Shown piece after piece: positions 60,707 to 64,000 of a DNA stretch of 64,000 nucleotides. The stretch is taken from assembly GCF_000315425.1 (NCBI RefSeq), contig NZ_JH992923.1, positions 781,779-845,778 of the forward strand. The letters run 5' to 3'. Numbering within the stretch: the stretch's first letter is position 1; each line of letters starts with the position of its first letter. This stretch comes from Massilia timonae CCUG 45783 (GTDB taxonomy: Bacteria > Pseudomonadota > Gammaproteobacteria > Burkholderiales > Burkholderiaceae_D). The notes beneath the pieces are model-generated. The model did not search any database, was not told the DNA's origin, and worked only from the letters and a program-made list of their open reading frames with translations. The translations under genes were made by a program, and so were the position numbers.

Positions 60707-60925
60707 GGCGGTTTTCGTGGACGGTTGGTCGAACGCGGCCGATCATACTGTCGCGCGGCGCCCGGGTCATGCGAAAAGGCCGAGGTAGCGCGACACGCCC
60801 CTGCGCAGGGCGGCTGGCGCTACCTTGGCCATGCCTCCGGCGAGCGGCGCATCCGTGGCACGGGACGACGCTGGACGCACGGAACGGGTATCCTTGCGCC
60901 AGTCAGTTTTCATGAGGAGAGATGG

Positions 60926-61972
60926 ATGAGCACCAGGTATAGCGCATTGGTCGTCGGCGCCAGCGGCATCATCGGCAATGCGGTCGTACGCGAGCTGCAC
61001 GGACGGCCGGAATGGCGGGTGCGGGCCTTGCCCCGCACTTTCGTGGACGGCGTCGAGAGCATCAAGGTCGACCTGACCGACGCCCAGGCCACCGCCAGCG
61101 CCCTGGAAGCGGCGCGCGACACGACCCACGTGTTCTACGCCGCGCTCAAGGGCGGGACCGACCTGCTCGACGAGGAGCGGATCAACGGCGGCATGCTGCG
61201 CAACCTGCTCGACGGCTTGAAGGCGGTCGGCGCCCCGCTGCAGCGCGTGGTGCACTATCAGGGCGCCAAGGTGTATGGCGTGCACCTCGGCCATGCCCAG
61301 GCGCCGTTCTACGAGGACGACCCGCGCCACATGACGCCCAACTTCTATTATGCCCAGGAAGACCTGCTGCGCGAGCGCGCCGCCGCCGGCGAGGTCGAAT
61401 GGTCGATCCTGCGGCCCGACGTGGTGGTGGGCGACATTGCCGGCAATCCGATGAATATCGCGATGGTGATGGGCATGTTCGCCGCGCTCAGCAAGGACGC
61501 CGGCGCGCCGCTGCGCTTCCCGGGTACGGACAAGGTGTACTCGGGCGTGCTGGCCCAGACCACCGATGCCGACTGGATGGCGCGCGCCAGCGTCTGGGCC
61601 GCGCTCGATCCGGCGGCGCGCGGCGAAGCCTTCAACCTGGTCAACGAGCCGTTCCGCTGGGAGCGCGTATGGCGCCAGGTCGCGGCGGCCTTCGACATGG
61701 AGGTGGGACCGCCGCAGCCGTTCTCGCTGGCCAGGCAAATGCCGTTGAAGGCGCCGGCGTGGGAGCGCATCGTGCAGCGCCACGGCCTGCAGTCGATGCC
61801 TTACGAGAAGCAGGTCGGCTGGTGGTTCGGCGACTTCGTGTTCAATACCGAGTTCGACATGGTGTCCGACATGGGCAAGATCCGGCGCGCCGGTTTTACC
61901 GAAGCGGTGGAGCCCGGCGCGTCGATCGTCAGCGCCATCGAGCGGCTGCGCGCCGCCCGCTGGCTGCCGTGA
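60926..61972 (+). CDS. SDR-family reductase of the PRISE type
   Basis: The 348-residue protein starts at ATG 60926 after GAGGAGA. It has an N-terminal NAD(P) fold (ALVVGASGIIGNAVVREL), VFYAALKGGTD, RVVHYQGAKVYGVHLG, the catalytic Tyr in NFYYAQEDLL and WSILRPDVVVGD. These marks match the progesterone 5-beta-reductase/iridoid synthase-like group, which reduces enones. Bacterial members are poorly known; the substrate is not predicted. Confidence 0.85.
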   Translation: MSTRYSALVVGASGIIGNAVVRELHGRPEWRVRALPRTFVDGVESIKVDLTDAQATASALEAARDTTHVFYAALKGGTDLLDEERINGGMLRNLLDGLKAVGAPLQRVVHYQGAKVYGVHLGHAQAPFYEDDPRHMTPNFYYAQEDLLRERAAAGEVEWSILRPDVVVGDIAGNPMNIAMVMGMFAALSKDAGAPLRFPGTDKVYSGVLAQTTDADWMARASVWAALDPAARGEAFNLVNEPFRWERVWRQVAAAFDMEVGPPQPFSLARQMPLKAPAWERIVQRHGLQSMPYEKQVGWWFGDFVFNTEFDMVSDMGKIRRAGFTEAVEPGASIVSAIERLRAARWLP

Positions 61973-62034
61973 TGCGGCAACTGGCGCCGGCTCGACCTTC
62001 GCATAACCATGTCCAACCTCGTTTATCCGACCGC

Positions 62035-62850
62035 ATGATGTTTCCAGCGACCCTTACATGCCCGCGCCGTCAGGCAGCGCTCCTGGTGCTCGCTTGCAGC
62101 GCCCAGTTCGCCCACGCCGACGACGGCGATGTCATCAATCCCGACCGCCCCAACGTCGCCAATTCCAGCCAGGTGGTCGGTGATGGCCGCCTGCAGCTCG
62201 AGATCGGCGTCAACTGGGATCGCCAGCGCAACGACGACCTGCACCTGCGCACCTTGAGCACGCCGGCGCTGCTGCGTATCGGCCTGGGCGACACGACCGA
62301 ACTGCGCATCGAGACCGATGGCCGCAGCATCGAGCACGAGCTCGATCCGGCCACGCGGGCGCGCACCACGACGGCGGGCTGGAACGCCACGTCGATCGGA
62401 TTCAAGTGGCGCTTTGCCGACGGGGAGGGCGTCTATCCTGCCCTGGGTCTGATCGGCGCCATGGCGCTGCCGAGCGGCAGTTCGGCGCTGCGGGTCAAGG
62501 GTGTGCTGCCGCAGCTGGTGCTGGCGGCCGAGTGGGATCTGCCGAAAGGCTGGTCATTGGCCGTGACGCCAGGCGCCGGAGCCGATGTGGACGATGACGG
62601 CGCGCGCTACCACTACGGCATCCTGGCGGCGTCGCTGGGCAAGAAATTCACTGAACGGGTCCAGGGATTCCTTGAAGTGGCGGCGCCGCAGATCGCGTCC
62701 GCATCGCATGGCGGCGACCGGATGCAGGTCGACGCCGGCGTCAGCTGGCGCCTGAACAGGAACTGCCAGGTCGATGCGATGGTGGTGCATGGGTTGAATC
62801 GACATACGCCCGACCTGAGCCTGGCGTTCGGGCTGTCGGTGCGGCGCTGA
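62035..62850 (+). CDS. Outer-membrane beta-barrel protein of the phenol_MetA_deg/transporter type
   Basis: The protein has 271 residues from ATG 62035, where a signal peptide begins (LLVLACSAQFAHADDG). An ATG at 61972 overlapping the upstream stop is possible but would bury the signal. The mature part starts VINPDRPNVANSSQVVGDGR, then LQLEIGVNWDRQ and amphipathic strands (LRIGLGDTTELRIE, SLAVTPGAGADVDDDG) ending in SLAFGLSVRR. This resembles transporter proteins of aromatic meta-pathway regions. Cargo unknown. Confidence 0.75.
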   Translation: MMFPATLTCPRRQAALLVLACSAQFAHADDGDVINPDRPNVANSSQVVGDGRLQLEIGVNWDRQRNDDLHLRTLSTPALLRIGLGDTTELRIETDGRSIEHELDPATRARTTTAGWNATSIGFKWRFADGEGVYPALGLIGAMALPSGSSALRVKGVLPQLVLAAEWDLPKGWSLAVTPGAGADVDDDGARYHYGILAASLGKKFTERVQGFLEVAAPQIASASHGGDRMQVDAGVSWRLNRNCQVDAMVVHGLNRHTPDLSLAFGLSVRR

Positions 62851-62883
62851 GGTCGCCGCAGTGTCAACGCTGCGCCGACAGGA

Positions 62884-63822
62884 TCAGTGCGCGCCCCGGT
62901 GCGCCGACGCGCACGAGACCACGCCCGCGACCAGCAACGCCAGGGCGGCGGTCTCGAACCCGCTCGGCCAGCGCGCCTCCCACAAGAAGCCGTACAAGGC
63001 CGCGAAGATGGTCTCGAACACGATCATCTGGCCCATCAGGCTCAGGGGCAGCGCGCGGCTGGCATGGTTCCACAGGGCGTTGCCGACCACCGAGCACAGG
63101 ATGGCGACCGTGGTGACCAGGGCGCCGAACTGCATCCAGGCCGGCAGCGTGTGCGCGCCCGGCGCCAGCACGAAGGCCGGCATCGCCAGCGCCAGGGCCA
63201 TCAGCCCGGTGACCACGCCCACCAGCAGGTTCCATTCATGCGGCGAGATCCCCTCGATGCGCGCCAGCCAGCGGCTGTTGTGCACCGCGAAGAGGGTCCA
63301 TGACACCAGCGCGCCGAAGGCGCATGCCAGTCCGGCGGCCGAGCCGGGGCCGGACGCCGACAGCGACTCCCAGCCGATGCAGGCCAGGCCGGCGCCGCTC
63401 AGCAGCAGCGACGGCAGCAGGCGGCGCAGCGGCACCGCGTGACGGTCGCGCGAACCGACCAGGGTGACCGCGATCGGCAGCAGCCCGATCACGATCGAGG
63501 CCATGGCCACGCCGCCCAACTGGACCGCGTTGGCGAGGAACAGGTAGTAGACGATGTTGCCGGTGAGGCTGAGCCAGATCAGGCTGCGCCAGGCCGGCCA
63601 GCCGAGATGGCGGCGCAGCCGTCCCCAGGCCGGGGCGATCAGGATGGCGGCGACCAGGCCATAGGCCAGGTAGCGCCCGGCCGAGAGCTGGATCGGCAGG
63701 AATCCCGGCGCCAGTTCCGGCGCCAGGAAGACCAGGCCCCAGAGCGCGCCGGCGGCGATGCCGGCGCCGATGCCGAGCAGGGTGGAGCGGGACAGCCCGC
63801 CCGCGCCAGTAGCGATGTACAT
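62884..63822 (-). CDS. EamA/DMT-family exporter
   Basis: The 312-residue membrane protein starts at ATG 63822, preceded by AAAGGAGA. Ten helices in two EamA repeats are visible (GIGAGIAAGALWGLVFLAPE; LACAFGALVSWTLFAVHNSR; LCSVVGNALWNHASRALPLS). DMT exporters move metabolites such as amino acids out of the cell. The AraC-type gene upstream on the same strand may regulate it. The spacer has a hairpin (63853-63868, arms CCGGAC and GTCCGG). Confidence 0.88.
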   Translation of the reverse strand: MYIATGAGGLSRSTLLGIGAGIAAGALWGLVFLAPELAPGFLPIQLSAGRYLAYGLVAAILIAPAWGRLRRHLGWPAWRSLIWLSLTGNIVYYLFLANAVQLGGVAMASIVIGLLPIAVTLVGSRDRHAVPLRRLLPSLLLSGAGLACIGWESLSASGPGSAAGLACAFGALVSWTLFAVHNSRWLARIEGISPHEWNLLVGVVTGLMALALAMPAFVLAPGAHTLPAWMQFGALVTTVAILCSVVGNALWNHASRALPLSLMGQMIVFETIFAALYGFLWEARWPSGFETAALALLVAGVVSCASAHRGAH

Positions 63823-63880
63823 GATGAATCTCCTTTGAAGAGATTCTCGGATCCGGACGTGGGTCCGGTCTTGGCCGGGA

Positions 63881-64000
63881 CTACCGCGGTGTTGGCGGTT
63901 TCTCCTGACCCGCACGCCGGCAGGCGCCGGGCGTGGTGTCGAGTACCCGACGCATCGCCCGCGTCAGGCTGGCCTGGTCCGAAAAGCCGCAGGCGAGGGC
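63881..64000 (-). CDS. C-terminal end of an AraC-family regulator (partial)
   Basis: An open frame enters from the right edge and stops at TAG (63883-63881). The 39 visible residues begin ALACGFSDQASLTRAMRRVL, followed by DTTPGACRR, the second helix-turn-helix and signature of AraC/XylS regulators. The gene lies upstream of, and in the same direction as, the EamA exporter gene, so control of that exporter is plausible. Confidence 0.85.
   Translation of the reverse strand, partial: ALACGFSDQASLTRAMRRVLDTTPGACRRAGQEKPPTPR

Noticed and set aside
63853..63868. CCGGAC/GTCCGG hairpin between the EamA and AraC genes as a riboswitch or terminator
   Set aside because: Only a 6-base stem with no T-run and no larger structure visible; noted with the exporter gene but not called.
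1..64000. tRNA, rRNA, CRISPR array, prophage, restriction or toxin-antitoxin genes
   Set aside because: I looked in gene-free stretches and among small genes and saw no supporting structure or motif.

Overview
The window is high-GC (roughly two thirds G+C by eye), gene-dense DNA. It carries a cbb3 oxidase locus (ccoNOQP-ccoG-ccoH with hemN, ccoI and ccoS), Bug/TctC-type solute binding proteins, Burkholderiales-type porins and many GAF/PAS histidine kinases. This points to a chromosome segment of a betaproteobacterium of the Oxalobacteraceae, most like Massilia. That assignment is an inference from gene content and protein style; no 16S or other marker is present.

Layout. 1-586: the tail of an unidentified gene and a cluster of REP/MITE-like inverted repeats. 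587-1941: a frameshifted amidohydrolase. 1946-8442 (minus): a four-gene efflux operon, adaptor - RND pump - OmpR-type regulator - histidine kinase. 8722-9561: an alpha/beta hydrolase. 9945-21289: a two-component signalling island with one membrane kinase, one stand-alone receiver, two tandem copies of a [helix-turn-helix + receiver] / [GAF-PAS kinase] module, and a multi-PAS hybrid kinase. 21400-22089: a divergent SRAP-family gene. 22127-25602 (minus): a glucarate-type catabolic operon (porin - TctC binding protein - glucarate dehydratase). Its likely LysR regulator (27281-28176) is frameshifted and is separated from the operon by a tnpB-only insertion element (about 25750-27290). 28246-31301: the alanine catabolic unit dadA-alr(dadX) with a divergent Lrp-type regulator. 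31381-36002: a hybrid kinase, a short winged-helix regulator, a flavin reductase-like protein, a hemerythrin-like protein and a tandem universal stress protein. 36276-50106: an Aer-like chemoreceptor, hemN, a TauE/SafE-like protein, ccoI, ccoS, a DksA-like zinc-finger protein, ccoNOQP, ccoG and ccoH. 50087-64000: assorted genes, namely a bile acid/Na+ symporter-like transporter, an S41 peptidase, a DUF885 protein, a Fur-controlled TonB receptor, a metallophosphoesterase, a PBP1A-like enzyme, a PRISE-like reductase, an outer-membrane protein, an EamA exporter and the end of an AraC regulator.

How it works together. The clearest theme is adaptation to low oxygen. FNR/ANR-type palindromes (TTGAT-N4-ATCAA) lie upstream of four transcription units in one 9-kb stretch: the universal stress protein, the Aer-like receptor, hemN(-tauE-ccoI-ccoS) and ccoNOQP-GH. 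They link high-affinity respiration, haem synthesis, copper loading of the oxidase, energy taxis and stress response. The FNR/ANR protein itself is not in the window. Other visible regulatory sites are a Fur box overlapping the TonB receptor promoter and a LysR-type T-N11-A palindrome near -65 of the porin promoter.

Most of the window is ordinary core or accessory metabolism. The most unusual parts are the duplicated HTH-receiver/kinase modules, the tnpB element between a damaged regulator and its likely target operon, the repeat cluster at the left end, and two apparent single-base frameshifts. No rRNA, tRNA, CRISPR array or phage genes were recognised.
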